A stretch of 64,000 nucleotides of DNA from NCBI RefSeq assembly GCF_965638725.1, contig NC_134958.1:22351964-22415963 (forward strand), given 5' to 3'. The notes under the pieces are model-generated. The model saw only the letters and a program-made list of their open reading frames with translations. It made no database searches and was not told the DNA's origin. The position numbers and the translations under genes are program-made. Positions 23,001-36,663 of the stretch are shown here, piece after piece. Source of the DNA: Aptenodytes patagonicus. Taxonomy: Eukaryota > Chordata > Aves > Sphenisciformes > Spheniscidae. How positions within the stretch are numbered: position 1 is the first letter of the stretch; each line of letters opens with the position of its first letter.

Positions 23001-26000
23001 TCAAGTCTTTTCAGAGTGACTCTGCAACTCATTTGCCTAAGTGGCCCTACAAGCAGGATGCCAGCCGGGCATGCCAGCTAGCCCGGGCACAGCACCAGCC
23101 ACAGACTCAGTCTATGCCTGCCGGGAAGGAGAGGACTGATCCCCTTTTCACCAGCCCCCTTCCCAGCAGTCCTCAAAATCTCCCTCTTGGCCCAACCTGC
23201 GGAGCAGGCAGGCAACAGCCCACGCACACGGGAGCCCCTAAAGCCCTTCTCCCCTATCCAGCTACCGCTGCCAGCACAACCCATCACCAACATGTCGCAA
23301 GCAGGTCTGGCCAGACTTCAGCAAACTTTGCTCTTGTTTTTAAACCTCCAGCCTGGCCCCTAAATTTGCTGCTAATCCAGGAAAATATACACCTGCAGCC
23401 ATTCCCCACTCCTCTTCCTCCATCTCACCCTTTTGCGCACTTCAGCCCCACGTGCTCCTTCGGTTTCGTTTTGAGGCTTTTTCACAACACTGCCTCTTTC
23501 TTAAGCTCAGTTCTGAGAGCTGTGCCAACCTGCAAGGACACACTTCTCTCCAAACAGCCAGAAACAAACAAGCCCAAAACAATAATTTGGTTGGCGCCAA
23601 CGTATTATTTATCCTACTGCTCCCCGGGGACTGCACTGAATCACTAAGCTGAGAGTAAACAGCTCTGCTAGCCAGGGCCCAGAAGCGTGTTTGCGGCTCC
23701 AGCACCGATTTAACTTGATCTGGAAGGGAGCCTCTTAAAGGTGTTTCCGTGAGCGAGTACCGGAGTCCCTCTGCCTCCGCATCAGCCCTCTGGCTGACCT
23801 GCAAAGCTGGCCTTCAGCCCTGGCTCTGCCTTAAACAGCTCGGCTTAGGCAAGCGGTTTGATCCCCTTCACCTCTGCTTCTCATCCGGCAGGACTGGGGG
23901 GAGCTGCCCTGCACCCCCAGACCAGGAGCCTGGGGTGTAAATGGCTTCAAGAGCCAGGGATGACAAGGCAGAGGGCATCTAATGGCCCACACTATGTCCC
24001 CAAAGAAGGGGACATGCATCTCCTAGCAAGTCCAAGGCTGCTTTTGACAATACAAAGAAAGGCTCGCCCCCCGGGAAGGGGGAAGGCACGACCTTGCTAC
24101 CACCCTCCCTCCGAAATCAAGTCCGGAGCTTCGGAAGACACAGGGCTCATTTCCAGAGCCTCGCTAACCCCGCCAAGTCCCTTTGCCTGGCATTTACTGC
24201 AAACCTCACCGTCAGCGCACAAGTCAATGGCACAATTGTCAACTGAAATGCTAACCCCGGTCCAGAGGAATGAATGGGAGAAAGAGCGGCTTTGTGCTTT
24301 GCAGGCGAGATGGAGAGTACCGCACCAGATTGAAGAAGAAGAAAAATATTAAATGAGGGAGAAGGAGGAAGCCCGGTGCATCTCGAAAGGATGCCTGCGG
24401 GGTGAGGTAATGGAGGACGAGGGAAACGAAGAGGGAGATGCTCTGGATGAGATGAGGGCAGGGAGGCCTGTCCTAAACACACAGAGCAACACAGCTAACA
24501 GACGGAGCAATCCTGCTTCCCATCTGATAGGGTGAAACGGGCCTGCCTCCCTAGACACAGCTTGGGCAAATCCAGCTTTAATGACACACCGAAGGGCTCT
24601 CTGGCTCCCTTTGGGTCTAGAGGCCCCTTCAGAAAGGCACCGAGAGCCTGGGCAGAGCCTGTCCCTCCCCAGCATCACAGCAAGGTCGGGCTCCCAGGGC
24701 ATCCCAGAGCTTTGTGCAGGGGGAGGGAACGTGCCCCCCACCTCCAGAACAGGTGTCCCACTAGAGAAGCAGTGTGGGCGCGCAGCCTTGTTGCAGGCAA
24801 ACTCAACAACCCAGCTCTCACCCCGGCTGGAGGGCTGACTCGGCTACAGCACTCCTTCTCCCCTCCACACTCCACCATTCCCTGGTCTGGCAGCTGGCTC
24901 CCGCATCCCAGACACTCGGCTTAGTCACCTGCTTGCACGGCTCCCAGCACCAGTAGCGGGCAAGTCTTTGCGCGTCTACGATTCACTGATGCTGGGGGAG
25001 GACTACATCTCCCTAAAATGGAGGTGATGGTTCGAATCTGCTCTGGTGCCAGCATTTTAAAATAAGGAACTGAAATAAAGCTTGGGAAAAATAAAAAGGG
25101 AAGGAGGACGAGATAAGAACCTGCTGCTTCTTGGGAGCGGCGCTGATGTAGAGGAGAGGCAGATCCTTTACTTGCTGCTCATAAAACCCTTGTTAAGTGG
25201 GACCCCCCTTGGAACATGGAGGGGAAAACAGGCAGGGTATGGGCTTTACCTGCTCCCTGGCACTACCCGCTCCACACCACGGGGCCTGTGCTGCCCTGAG
25301 CGGGGGAAGTTCCTTTAGCTAAGCTGCCTGTGTTCTCCCAAACTCTCCTGCTGCTGCCGTATGACGGGGACACAGGGCTGGGCCACCCACCAAATGGCAA
25401 AACGGGATTTAAACCTGTGCAGCGCCGGAGCTCGCCACTGCAGCAAACGCAGCCAAGTCTCCGGCGCCGCCACACTCCCCGACGCCCAGGCAATCCACCC
25501 GGCAGCCCCGGGAACTCTTCTCGCTATAACATGTTATAACGCTGTCAGTCACCACCGTCACGCGTCCTACCCTCCTCGGCACGCCGCCGATGACACTGCC
25601 ACCTGCTCTGCTGCCTGCAGGTCTGACAGCAAGCATGCTCCTGCCTGAATCACCGCACTAGTCGGATCATTTCCCGGTTGCCTCCTCCAAACAATTTCTC
25701 ATTTCCCCGGTTTTATATCCTCCTTCCTTTTTGAATAGACTGAACAGATTACGACCTTACTACCAGCATGTCTCCATTGCAATTCGATTGGGATTCGCTC
25801 TGACGGCAGAAGGAAAAGCTGCCTTCTCGACGCTGACTCAAGGACTGGCAATGCGGGGGTTCCCCTGGGTCGCGTCCCCTACACCTGTGCCAGGAGTCCT
25901 TATCTCCCAGCAATGCGGGCCCGGCTGTGAGTCAGGGCTGACTGTGCGCTTCCAGGCTCCTGCATATCATTCCGCTTTTGGAAACATGAGAGCCGTCTCG

Positions 26001-29000
26001 ACTCGATAACGCCGATCCCTCTTCCGCTCCCGCTTCCCCAGTGCATGCAGGATGCATGACAAGCAGCCCCGCAGAGGTAGATCAACTGCTTTCCTTTAAG
26101 GGCCGGGAATGCGATGCAGGCGCAGTGCCTTAGTCACCCACTTTGGGGTCAGGACTCCCGGTCCCAGCTCTGACATCACTCCGCAGTGGAGTTCCAGTTT
26201 CACTGTTCCTTCAGGCAAGACCGGGAGGACAATCCCTGGATTTCCCACCTGCTTGGCCAGATACCAGCCCCGGGAGCCCCACCAGCAGACGGTCTCCTCT
26301 AAGGGGAGCACGGGAAGTCACAGCACCCACCCCAGAGGGATGGAGACACCCCACGGGGCTGCCGTGGGTCCCCTCCATCCCTGGGGGAAGGACTGGACTG
26401 AACCACACTGCTCCCATCCAAGAGCCACGCGCCATCTGTCTCCCCAGCTCTGCCACAAGAGCCAAGCTGCATTTTTTTTTAAGATTATCTATAAATTCTA
26501 CGTTGAGACATTTCGGAAGGAGGAAGTACGCCTCCGGGGAGCCGCTGTGCTCACCGAGCGGCTAGGTTTTCCTTCCCCCCTGACTTTGCCCAAGGGGAGC
26601 AATGTCATACAAGGAAACCACAGTGGGGCCGGGGAGGTGCTCCCCAGAGCCCCGCTCACCCACCAGCCGTCCCCTTCCCGGGGGATGGATGCCTCGAGCA
26701 GTCTGACGGGCTTCTGGGACCCAGCAGATCCTGCAGCGATGGGGTTTTTTATAGGAACAATTTGTCTCTAGATGAGACGACCCAGGAGGGACACTCAGGG
26801 GGGGTTTGCCACAGAGTAATTGAAGGGCTGTGAGTTGCAAGGTCTCCAACACGCCACCAGCCAACACGCCCCGCGGAAAATGATATGCTTTTGCAGGAGG
26901 GGTTTCTGAGAAAGGGGTGAAAAGGCAATACAATGTGGGAAACCACTTCCTTCTCATTGCTCACGAAAAAACCTGGCCCGTTGTTCCCTCCTCTCCCCGG
27001 CTTACACCACCAGGATGCTGCCGAGGGATTTAGCTGCACCCCTGGGAGCCGGGATCCTTACAGCCACCTCTCGGCGCTGGGGAAGCAGTGGCACAGGCTG
27101 AATGATCACCCCTCGGGGAACATAGCTCGGTGCGCGGGGCAGCCCCGCACCATTTCGGTTCAACCTATGCTCCAACACCAGTCATTTCTCAAAGAAAGCA
27201 AAATAAAAACAGCAGAACCAATACAGCCCCATCCCCTATAGATTTCTATCCTGGACCCTTAAGAGCTCCCTCCAGAGCCCTCCCAGGGCCAAATATCATC
27301 CTTGTTCCCCTTTCACTCCCTCCCTGTCCCCTACCTATTCAACTTGGCACGAGGTAGCGGACTGGGAGCATGGCCTTGACCTGGTGCCCATCAGCCCGGT
27401 GGCTGGCGCATCTCAGAAGGGGTTTGTGCTGCCTGCCTTCCCCTCCTGGTCTCCCCTCTCCCCCCCGCTGTCTTTTCAGGATGCTTGGCAGGGACCCCCC
27501 AAAACTCCACTGCAGTATTAGTCTGCCACGGGCCAAAAGGCCTTGGTGAGCAGCAGCGGAAACCAGGCAACCAGAAAGAGTGCTAAAAATGTCTCTTGCT
27601 GAAGTGTGACCAGACAGAGACACACGTGTTTCCTGCTTCTTAAAGTCCTCCGTGCTCTCCTAGGGGCCACGCAGCTCCCTGCCACGGGGAGACCCCCAGC
27701 TCATGCCCATGTCCACCGTGAGAGCCTTACACGGCAGCCACGCTGCTTAATTCTCTCCTCTTCCTGCCCCGAGCGCTCAGCACAAGCAGGAAAACCGCTG
27801 ATGAAACACAGGTACACTTATTTCTAGTACCGACTGCCAGCATCCAAGAGCAGTCACCGGCTGTGACCAGCAGCTCTGGAAAGGGCAGGGTCTGGAAAGC
27901 AGATCAAACAAGGCCTGTTGCAGGCATCTCCTACGTATTTCACAACCGAGACAGCCTCTCCCACCGGGGCAGGGGAGGACACTGCCCAGGTAGGGCAGCA
28001 ACACTGAGGTCAGAGCAGCTGCCTTTGCTTTAGCCAGACTCTCCCACAGATGCATCCCAAGAGCACGTGGGTGTCCTGAAAGGATAGAGTAAATAAAATG
28101 GTTTCCCAGTGAAGGCAAAGTGCTTTCTAATCAGTCCAGGGCGGGTAAAAGCCCTGACCGTAATTTTCCCATGCCCTCCATCCTGTAGGAAATGTCGCAG
28201 TTCGGTTCCCGAAAGCAGCACAGCTCAGAGCGAGGGCTTGGGCTGCGTGCTGCCTTCCCTTTCATTTTCCATCTGTGACCATTGTCCTTCACAGGGAGAA
28301 CCAGTGAGCCCAGCATTGGGCAATGCACAGGCAACCCGCAGGAGACTGCAGAGGATCAGGGGAACATACAGCCCTGAACCCTTGCTAAGGGGTCCATGTG
28401 CTTGTGGGAAACCCAGAAGAAAGAGAGGTGTGAAAGCACGCAGGGAGACATGCAGCTGGGAAGCCCGCATTACTCAAACCCAGACCTGACTGCCTTACAC
28501 ATTTCACTCCTCTTTCTTATTTTAAGTTCACAGCAAGTCGGAGTGACAAATTTGATCTGTTTGGTATTTCTCATTCTGTCTCTCCCCCAAGACAGTTTGG
28601 AGACAAGTAGCATTTAATCATCTGCCAAGAAACTTCACGCTATCTTTTCTCACACCCCTCCCCGACTGCTGCCGACTCCCCCTAAGCACCCCTCCAAAGG
28701 AAAGAGCAAGGCCATGGATATATCAGTAACATCCACATCCTCTCCGCAGTGGGACTTTTCCACCCTCGGCCAAGCTACATTCCCCGCTGCCACCACGCGA
28801 CGCTGCTTGCCTTTTCTCTGGCTTCTTCCCCAACCGCTCCCCAAGACCCTGCAATCACAGGGTGCTCATGCGGCTGCTTTCTGCTGCCCTCGAGAGATCC
28901 CTGCCATCAACAGCAAAATGCTCCGGAGCAGAGGAAACAATTCAGCCCGCATTATTGGGAATATATCCTACAAAAGCTCTCAGCCTGTGTGCAATCCAAA

Positions 29001-32000
29001 TGCCCGGGAGGGCCGCGCGAGCACAGAGGAAAGGCTCAAGCTCCCAGAATACACTCTAACTAGACAAATATGCTTTTTTAGAGTTGCACTACAGAAGGCC
29101 AATATTCTGGTGCATTAACGATTTCTACTCTATTTCTGGTAAGCTCCGGAGCGCCTTGGCAGCAGGCAGCAGTATTCAGCGCAGGGATGAGCGAGGGCAG
29201 GAAGAAAGAGAAAAAAAACCTCCCGGTTTGGTAACCCAGCTGCTGGGCATGGGCATGCTTGCTCAAAAGCTCTTCTGAGAACTACGCAGCCTATATCCCC
29301 TTCGCGAGGGGCCTCCAAGCCGGAGCCAGAGCCGGCAGCGGTCCCAAACGCCCACTCGGCAAGCAACAAGAGAGACCCCCTAACCCGCAGCCGGGAAGGA
29401 ACAAGCCTCGACTTCAAAGCCTCTGCCATCAGGCAGGGCTTCGTGAGCACAGGCAGCGCTGCAGGGCTCCGCTTACCCTCTTAAAGGCTCAAACCAGAGT
29501 GCTTCGTGCTCCAGGAAAGATGGGTTTCTCCTTTTTTAAACACAAAATGACTGTATGACAGGCATGGCAGTGTTTTCTATGCATGCTAGCACATTACCAA
29601 TATCCCCCGGCCCCCCCTGCATGCTCACACACACACCCCACCCCCCCAAAATTATGCAGCACTGAAGCCTGTGTCACTGCAAGATGATTTCAAGGGTGCA
29701 GCTTGTCATCTAGCAGGTACGTTCTTCCCTACCAGCCCTGAAGCCGAGCTGCTTGCTGCACCCTAAGGATTGCCGGTGCTAAATTTAGAGCCAGGTTTTG
29801 TTACTTTCCAAAAGCCGTTCTCTGTAATGACAGTCCCGAGCTGTGTCGTGTTCCTGCTGGAAGCTGGGGAACTTTGGCCTGTGATTATGGTATTTTATTA
29901 TACGGTCACTGGAACAACGGCAGAGCAACAAAAGGATGCTTTTCGCAGGAGAGCTGCTATCTGGAGAGCACGGCTGCCCCTCCCACTGGGAAGATCAGTT
30001 TCCAGAGACTGATTTATCATAAAAAGCCTCCCAGAATAAAAATTGCCCTGAGCACCTCTATGCACATCCACCAGCAAAACAGCCGCTTTACCTTTCAGCT
30101 TAATTGGCAGCCATCTCCCACCTCCCTGCTGCTGGTTAGGGCAGGGCAGCCGAGAAACCCTTCTCGGGCACATGCCCTCTTCTCCCAGCCCAGGGGAGGC
30201 TATCCAGGAGGTGGGCATGGGGCGAGGGGACCTGTGCAGTCCCCTGCGGAGCCTCCAGCCTCTGCAAAGGTTTAAAGGTGGGAAGAGAAATCCGTGGCTC
30301 CGGAGCGAGGATGAAGTTTCAGTTCCCTACAGAAAACAGATGAGATTATGCACGCAGCAAAGGGACTTTCTCGCTAGATTGGGAAGGGCCCTGTCACGCT
30401 CTTTGCAGCTCTCCTGCCTGCTGCTGTAGGCTTCCCACCCCTGTAAAAAATGTCGGCTAGGTCTCAGCCCTGCAGCCTTCTGGATTTGTGCTAGGGAAGA
30501 CCACGCAGACCTTCCTAGCATCCCCTTTCTGCCTGCTTGACCCCCACCAGCAGGGACACACAATATCCATTCTTCTCACGTCCATCTCTGGCTGCAGCGC
30601 CGCATTACTCAGACTTGGAAAGCCAAACCACCGCGTTACAGTCAGTCATTTGAAACCAGATCAGATCAGACTTTCCAAAACTTGCGTTATCCAAGATACG
30701 AGCTAACCCATGGCCACGGTTGTTGTGAGCAGCCCAAGGGCAAGTGTCTGGCTAGGACTGTCCATGCATTCCCCAAGGAAACTCCTGCAGCTCCTTAAAC
30801 TTGCGATGCCCTCTCCCTCCCAGTCCACGCATGCCCAATAAAGGCGAAGAATTCAACCCAAGTGGGTAATTAGACACGGAGTCATTGCTGCAGGATGCTG
30901 ACACCAGCCAACAGGGTTCAAACTGGGGACTGGATAGTTATAGCACTAGAGAACCAGAGCTATCATTAAAGGCGATATTAGGTTTATTATACGAAGCGTG
31001 TTGCTCCAGACTTAAGCTACCCTGAAATTAGTAGAGATGGTAGGAGATGCTTCCGCATCCAGCTCCTGTGGCACTCTTACAGCATTTCCCTGTCACACCA
31101 GACGCCAGACGTACTTAGACACAGCCTACTACATCGGGTGGAGCCGGGATTGAGAAGAAAAGAGTGCCCAACAGGAGGAAGAAGTCCTATTCTTGGAGCA
31201 ACCAGGAATAGCCGCACACCATAGGATGTAGCTCAACAGGAGAGAGATGGCTGCAAAACAAGCAATTTCCTCCTTCCAACTCACCTTCCAGCCCTTTTTC
31301 TGGATACAAGCTTCTTTAAAAAGCATCTTGTACTCACTACTTAGATTTAGTTTGCACTCGAGTACTCAGGCTTAGATTTAGTTTGTCCTGCTTTAAGGCA
31401 CAGAGACGGACTACATCAACTCCGGAAAACCTTCCCAGGCCAATTTTCTGCAATTCTGACCCTGAATCAGCCCGAGGGCTGGCACAGAGCTGGGCAGCGG
31501 GTCAGCAATTTGCATCTGGCTCTCTTTCCCAGCCCTGAGCATTTCAGTGCAGCAGCCACAACTTCTATTAGTTCACCCATGCCTGTTGTTTTTGTGTCAT
31601 GCTCTTGCAACAGGAGGTGGTTGTGATTCACTCGCTTGGTTTGTTTGGTTTGTTTTTCTTTTTCAATCTGCGCAGAGCAAAAAATCTTTTCAACCAACAT
31701 TTTATGATACCAGCATCACCTACCCTGTGAAAATGAGCCGTCTGCAGAAAATAGCGTTGCTGGGAAAGTGAGAAGCTTTCTCCTGGAAATGTTGATGCTC
31801 TGAGAGCTTCATGTGAAACTGTCCTACAGAGATGCTTCACAGCCATGGGGACCGTGGCTCCTGAGGAAACAGTGCCGCTGTCACCGAGGAGTAAAAGCTG
31901 GTGCTAGCACCTCAGTCTCTCATTTTGCCGCCACTCCCAATCGGTATGAGTTTGGCCTCATCTCTGGTCAGCTCTCCTCTTCCCTTGCTAGCTGAACACA

Positions 32001-35000
32001 GCACCGTTGCACCGGTGGGCACGAAGAGCTCCTAGAAGAGCTCTTACAGCACTCAGAGGTGCTTGCCGGCACAGTTTTCCCATGGCAAGGAGAGGCAGCT
32101 GAGCTTGGCAAAGCCCAGGAGCTACTATTGACAGCGTGGGCAATTTCCAGGAACTGCCATTTCGACTCCCACCCCGTGACCCAGGGCAGGCTAGAGCCAG
32201 TTTACCCAGTCGAGGCAGCCAAGGGTCAAGTATATAATCTTTCTTTTCCCCTGCGGGACCTGCTTATCTTCTGTGGGCTACACACCAGCTCAGAACCTGT
32301 CCCCTCCAGCTTCCAGCCTCATCTGTTAATGAGAAAGAGGAAATAATTAGACTGTCAGACCCCATCCTACCCCAGGGTGTAAATGCAGCAGGCAACCAGA
32401 GAGGGGCTGTGAGTTTGTCTCGGATCTACGCACGTGCGAGTAAACAGGGACAAGACAATCTTAAGCACGGCAGTAGCTAAAAATTATTCCTGTTCTGCAC
32501 CAAAGGCCCCAGGCTATAGGAGCCTGACCCAGCCCTCAGGCTCCTTGTTGTCCTCACTGCACTCCTCCGCTCTCCCGATGCTCAGTGACTTTCCGGTCAT
32601 GAGCCAGCCAGCCTGGGATGCCACCCTCCTGCTCCGTACAGAGGGGCTGTATCTGCCCGCTCTGTCACCCGGACAGCTCTGCCCAGCCCTGGGACACAGC
32701 GGCCTCCGTCTCTGCAGATAGATCAGAAGAGTAAACACGATATCTGCACTGACAAGCAAAAGCTCAGTGTGGGATGTGGACGCACCTTTTTCAAAGCAAA
32801 GCCCAGCTGGTCAGCGTTTAGTTAGAAAAATACGTGGAGGCAGGGGGAGGACAGAAATAAAAGGGAAGATAAGCAAGAACACAGTCTGCAAGGTTGAAGC
32901 ACTTGCTTCTGCGCCAGCCCAGGCTGCTAAGGCTGAACTCACTCCCACTCTGCAAATCTCAACAGATAAGGAACTTGCCATTTACAATCTGCCTTCGTTA
33001 GGACACTGGGGAGGGTAACAGCCAGAAGAGACCCTGACCCATCTGTGTGTGGGTCAGCTGCAAAGGGGGAAGCGGGGCAAAGTCCTTGTCAGTAAACAGG
33101 ATCTTAAGCACTTTAGATACAGCCAGTGGTCTGGAGCTGACCTCAGCCCTTTGCTCCGAGTGTCCTTCCCCTCAGAGGAAGAAATCCTGCAGAGTCAGAC
33201 GTGCTTTCAAACAACTGTGTACCCAGCCGGACCCGAGAGCCGGCCACCTGTGCCGGCTGCTGGGAGGGCTCCAGGGATCCCTCACCTGCCTTCGGTGGCA
33301 AATGCTCCCAAGCACGCGCTGAAATGGGGCTGATGTTGGGGAAAAGCGTGCCCCTTCCTTACCCGCTCCTGCACTGCGCTGTGGCATCAGGGAGGCAAAA
33401 TAAAGGCAGATCAGCAGCTGCAGCCGAGGCCTCGGGGCTGGCTTTATACGCACTGCATCCATAGAAAGGCAGATCTGCAGAGCGTGGTGCTCCAGCCACC
33501 CACCGCCGCGAGTCCAAGTCCCCAGGACTTGTGAAATTACTTAAACCCAGGCAGCTCCAAGCACCGAGACAGGCCAACTTGGTTTCTTTGTCTTCAGATC
33601 TGAGCTCAGGATCGTGCCACCTAAGCCCAGCTACCTTTTTTTCCCAGCTCGCAATGTCCCCTCACCTATTTCTTGCTACGAAACTGGACAACGAGGGACC
33701 GTGGGGCGAAACAGCAGAGTAGTTCAGGCTGCCTGCAGCGAGGCCAGGGCTCTCTCCCCGGCTCTGGTGGGGTGCTGGCGAGGAGAGCAAGGCTGAGAGA
33801 TGAAAGGGCAGCTGCAGCTTTGCTCAGCACCAATTTCCTCCTCTCCCCCAGCGCCGCAGCCCAGGGAGGGGTCCCACACACGTACTCTTCCCTCCTGGAG
33901 AGAGCTGGGCTCCGGCCAGCACCAGGAGTATTTCCCTTCGCCCGCAGGGCTGTAACGTCTCTAGGTGTCTTTGCTGAGGCTGCCATACCTGGTGCTAGTG
34001 ATGGGCTGTGGCATGTAAGAAATTTAATTACGTGAAGAGCTGCCAGCTCCTGCAGAGCCCAGGGCTGAGGCCAGCACTGCACCACGGCAAATGCAGCACA
34101 CCAGGCCCAGCCCCGGCACGAACACCCATGCAAATGTCCCGCACTGCTGCTCTTCTCCATCCCCGCTCCCAGCCTCCAGGTCCAGGGCTCGAGCCGCAAA
34201 CCGAGCCCTGCAACACCGTCACCCCCACGGCAAGGGACAAGCTTCTATACGTGGATACAAAACAGCAGCAGTGTTTTGTATAGAAATAAAAGGGAAGATA
34301 AGCAAGAACACAGTCTGCAAGGCTGAAGCACTTGCTTCGACCTGCAGGTTTTACTAAAGATGCTGCCCTTGCCTTTCACTGCGCCTGGAGCACTGGGGAA
34401 GTTAAAGAGGGCTCCCTGCCACCCACCGCGTCCCCTTTGCCCCCGTCCCATTTCTTCACCCTCCCCCAAAGCCTCCTCTCCACCCTCCTCCCCACCCACA
34501 GACCCACTTCCTAAAAGGTAGAGGTTACGCCAAGTAAAATGCAATCTGTTAAATAGGACACGTGAGTGACTCTTAATGAGTGTGCCACACAGCTACCTCT
34601 GATACCTCCCTAACTGAAATCCCTCTCGGCCTATGTCCCAGCTAAGCTCTCGCTCAAAAGAAAGGAGAGAAACAGAGCTAAGCATAAGCTGATTCCCTTG
34701 CAGGGAAGTGTCCTAACACTAATTGGTTTCGGTGTTCCTCGGTGACAGATCCTTGCTGCGTACAATGCCGGGAAAGCCACCGTCTGACACGGATGCAGGG
34801 AAAGGCCAAATGACCATACGGCATGCGCGTGCCAAGCACAGCCCACGGAGACGGGTGGAAATCAACCCCCCAGGTTTGCTCTTCCCCCTCAGCACAGTTT
34901 TACTCCAGGACAGGCATTTCCAAGCACACCAGACCCCTGTAATTCAACTTCCCCCCCCCACCTCCCCTAAGCGGCACAGGGGAGAAATACGTGACCCCCA

Positions 35001-36240
35001 TCCTCTGTTCAGTCTCAGGCTCCATGCCTTCTCCCCCTCTTGCGTCCCGTTTTCTGAGCCGCTTCATTTCCCAGGTGAATAAAACAAATGACGCAATACT
35101 AGGAGCAACCTTTCGCTGCCCTCCCTGCCGGTGTCCCTCCCTTTTGTGCGACGGGCAGAGGCCACCTCCGAGCCAGGCACCCACCGCCCTCCCCTCTGCT
35201 CCTGGCCCTTCATCCGCAGGCAGCGATGGGCCTGAAGAAGAAGGGCATAATAAATAACGGCAGAAGAATAACAGATGGCGCAGAATAAACCACGGGAAAT
35301 TCGTGTCCTCTGAAGTTGTCGGCGAATAGGAAAGACAGAGGAGCTGTTGTACTGCAGAGCAGCGTGAGATCCGCAGCTCAGCTGAACCCGCCGGCTTAGC
35401 CAAACACCAGAACCGCCGGGGACAAGCCGGTGTCTTTTGTTAAAGCCTCCCTGGAGGGTATTAGTCAAAAAGCTTGGAAGACACATGATAAAAACAGTAA
35501 ACGTTAGTCTGCTCTTTTTAACACACGAAGCTTGGGCTGTGCTCTAAGCCTGCTCCTTGAAAACATTTCTTTGTTCGGTTTCTGCTAAGATCGGATCTGA
35601 TTATAAGTCCTTGCGTGCCATTTCAGACATATATATTTTCTCAGAGAATAGAGATCTTCTGCAAATATTTACTCACAGAACTCATTTGCAGCTAACAGGG
35701 TAAGTACATCAGACAAACAAGAAAATTAACTGTATTGTGCAAATACACTTCTCCATTTCTCCCTGCAAGTTAGGGGAAATGGTTACTGCGTCTGTTTCAG
35801 GGCATTTTCGACAGCCTTTAATATACCCAGCTTGTAGGAAAATGTGTTTAGAATGTATAAAGGAAAGGACTTGGCAAGAAGAGGGATCTAAAAATTCAAT
35901 TAAAAGCAACCAAGGAAGCCAGAAGCCCCTTGTGAGATCACAGGCATTTTAGCTCATTTTAACGAAAGCCAAAAGTCTCCCTGAAGAGACAAAAGAAATA
36001 AAAAAGACCAACTCTTCTCAAAAGACAAGACACAGGTAGAGAATACACGGCGCAGGGAGTAGCTGTCAGCTGCAGACACTGCTGCTGCCGCGTCTCAAGG
36101 TTGCGGCCGACCGCAGCCCGGGGCTTACCTTGCGGAGCTGTGATGATCCGGGGGTTCACCTTGGAGCGCCCCGCTGCCCACACGCCCAGCTGGCTGGCCC
36201 ACAGGGCCACGAAGAGGGCAAGGGGTGACCTCCTGCCCAT
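11051..36240 (-). CDS. SEMA7A: SEMA7A, GPI-anchored semaphorin 7A (complete, 14 coding exons)
   Basis: Coding exons on the minus strand: 36129..36240, 20759..20892, 19784..19834, 19394..19489, 18894..18972, 18227..18337, 16783..16922, 16231..16409, 15917..16025, 15032..15230, 13215..13330, 12429..12580, 11809..11876, 11051..11400. They sum to 1896 nt (631 residues plus stop; human 666) with every junction in frame. Residues 1-22 are a signal peptide; the Sema domain spans about 40-460, including NGKIPRFRRVRG and KIYYFFREDNPDK; the PSI domain has DPYCGW at 476-481; an Ig-like domain follows, with NCPIESHYATYNWYH; the last 18 residues form the hydrophobic GPI-signal tail. Several N-glycosylation sequons are visible. 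The integrin-binding RGD of mammalian SEMA7A is KED here (241-243). Exon 3 has only 17 codons. Exon 13 (68 nt) was placed by splice signals and frame, since no alternative keeps the frame open. Confidence 0.96.
21151..21322 (+). repeat. Diverged duplicate, copy A (partner inverted at 47079-47257)
   Basis: This ~172-bp segment in SEMA7A intron 1, about 260 bp upstream of exon 2, aligns by eye with the reverse complement of 47079-47257. Shared blocks include GAAACTTTGCTGCAGGAGCT, AACTGGCTCTGCAGCAGCCA and GGCCGAGTGCCTCC. In the ungapped central 118 nt about 13 positions differ. A GA-rich stretch and a 4-nt gap differ in length. I do not recognise the family. Confidence 0.85.
31331..31385. repeat. 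Two-copy tandem duplication of about 32 bp
   Basis: TACTCA followed by CTTAGATTTAGTTTG occurs at 31331 and again at 31363. The two copies differ at a few bases. It is a small local duplication in SEMA7A intron 1. Confidence 0.75.
32853..32909 (+). repeat. 57-bp dispersed direct repeat, copy 1
   Basis: This 57-nt block starting AGAAATAAAAGGGAAGATAA recurs at 34282-34338 with a single T/C difference. Both copies contain AGATAAG, a GATA-factor-type site, and AGAACA. Sequence on either side of the two copies is unrelated. It lies in SEMA7A intron 1. Confidence 0.95.
34282..34338 (+). repeat. 57-bp dispersed direct repeat, copy 2
   Basis: Second copy of the block at 32853-32909, 1429 bp away and in the same orientation, with 56 of 57 bases identical. 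No poly(A) tail or target-site duplication is evident around either copy. Confidence 0.95.
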
Positions 36241-36310
36241 ATTCAGCGAGCAGAGATCCTGAGCTTGTGAGGCTGACAGCTGCATCGCTTGCCTTATACA
36301 AAAGAGTGGG
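36241..36310 (-). promoter_or_regulatory. SEMA7A: SEMA7A core promoter and 5' UTR
   Basis: A minus-strand TATAAGG lies at 36292-36298, about 52 nt upstream of the SEMA7A start codon, which implies a transcription start near 36265 and a short 5' UTR. The spacing and the signal-peptide exon directly downstream make it a credible core promoter. The ATG at 36240 was chosen because it begins a signal peptide and matches the family's N-terminus. Confidence 0.6.
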
Positions 36311-36644
36311 CAGCATCCAGCATAGCCAATGACTGAAACAGAGGGCGGGACTACGTTTAACTTGCTAGGAAGCAACCCTCATTAAAAAAAAAAAAAAATC
36401 CAAAGCGGCTCTTTTCATTTCGCACCGGATCTTCAGCAGTTGGTACCTGCAGGCTTTGCTGGGGGTTTTGGCCCTTCTGCCTTTTTTTTCCCCTCCTTCT
36501 GCAAGGGGAAGGTGGGAGTCCGACGGCTTTGTTCACCCTCAGGCTCTTGAGAAAAGCTGCAGCTGGCCCAAGCCTTGCAATCAACTTATCACAGAGGCTT
36601 GTAAGAGGAATCTTAAGGTCAGTACGAACGCAATAAGAATGAAA

Positions 36645-36663
36645 ACGTGTGTGTGTGTGGTGT
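36645..36663. repeat. Short (GT)n run
   Basis: About eight GT dinucleotides with one irregularity, directly abutting the end of the LTR described next. It blurs the exact LTR boundary. Confidence 0.85.

Larger units (their letters stand above)
20893..36128 (-). other. SEMA7A: SEMA7A intron 1 (15.2 kb)
   Basis: This large first intron separates the signal-peptide exon from the rest of the gene. Apart from the repeats listed separately (21151-21322, 31331-31385, 32853-32909, 34282-34338) I recognise no exon, RNA gene or mobile element. Large first introns in semaphorins commonly hold enhancers, but none can be named from sequence alone. Confidence 0.85.

Noticed and set aside
25021-25050. GGTTCGAATCTG resembling a tRNA B box, followed by TTTT
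   Set aside because: No A box lies at the right distance and the flanks do not fold into a cloverleaf by inspection.
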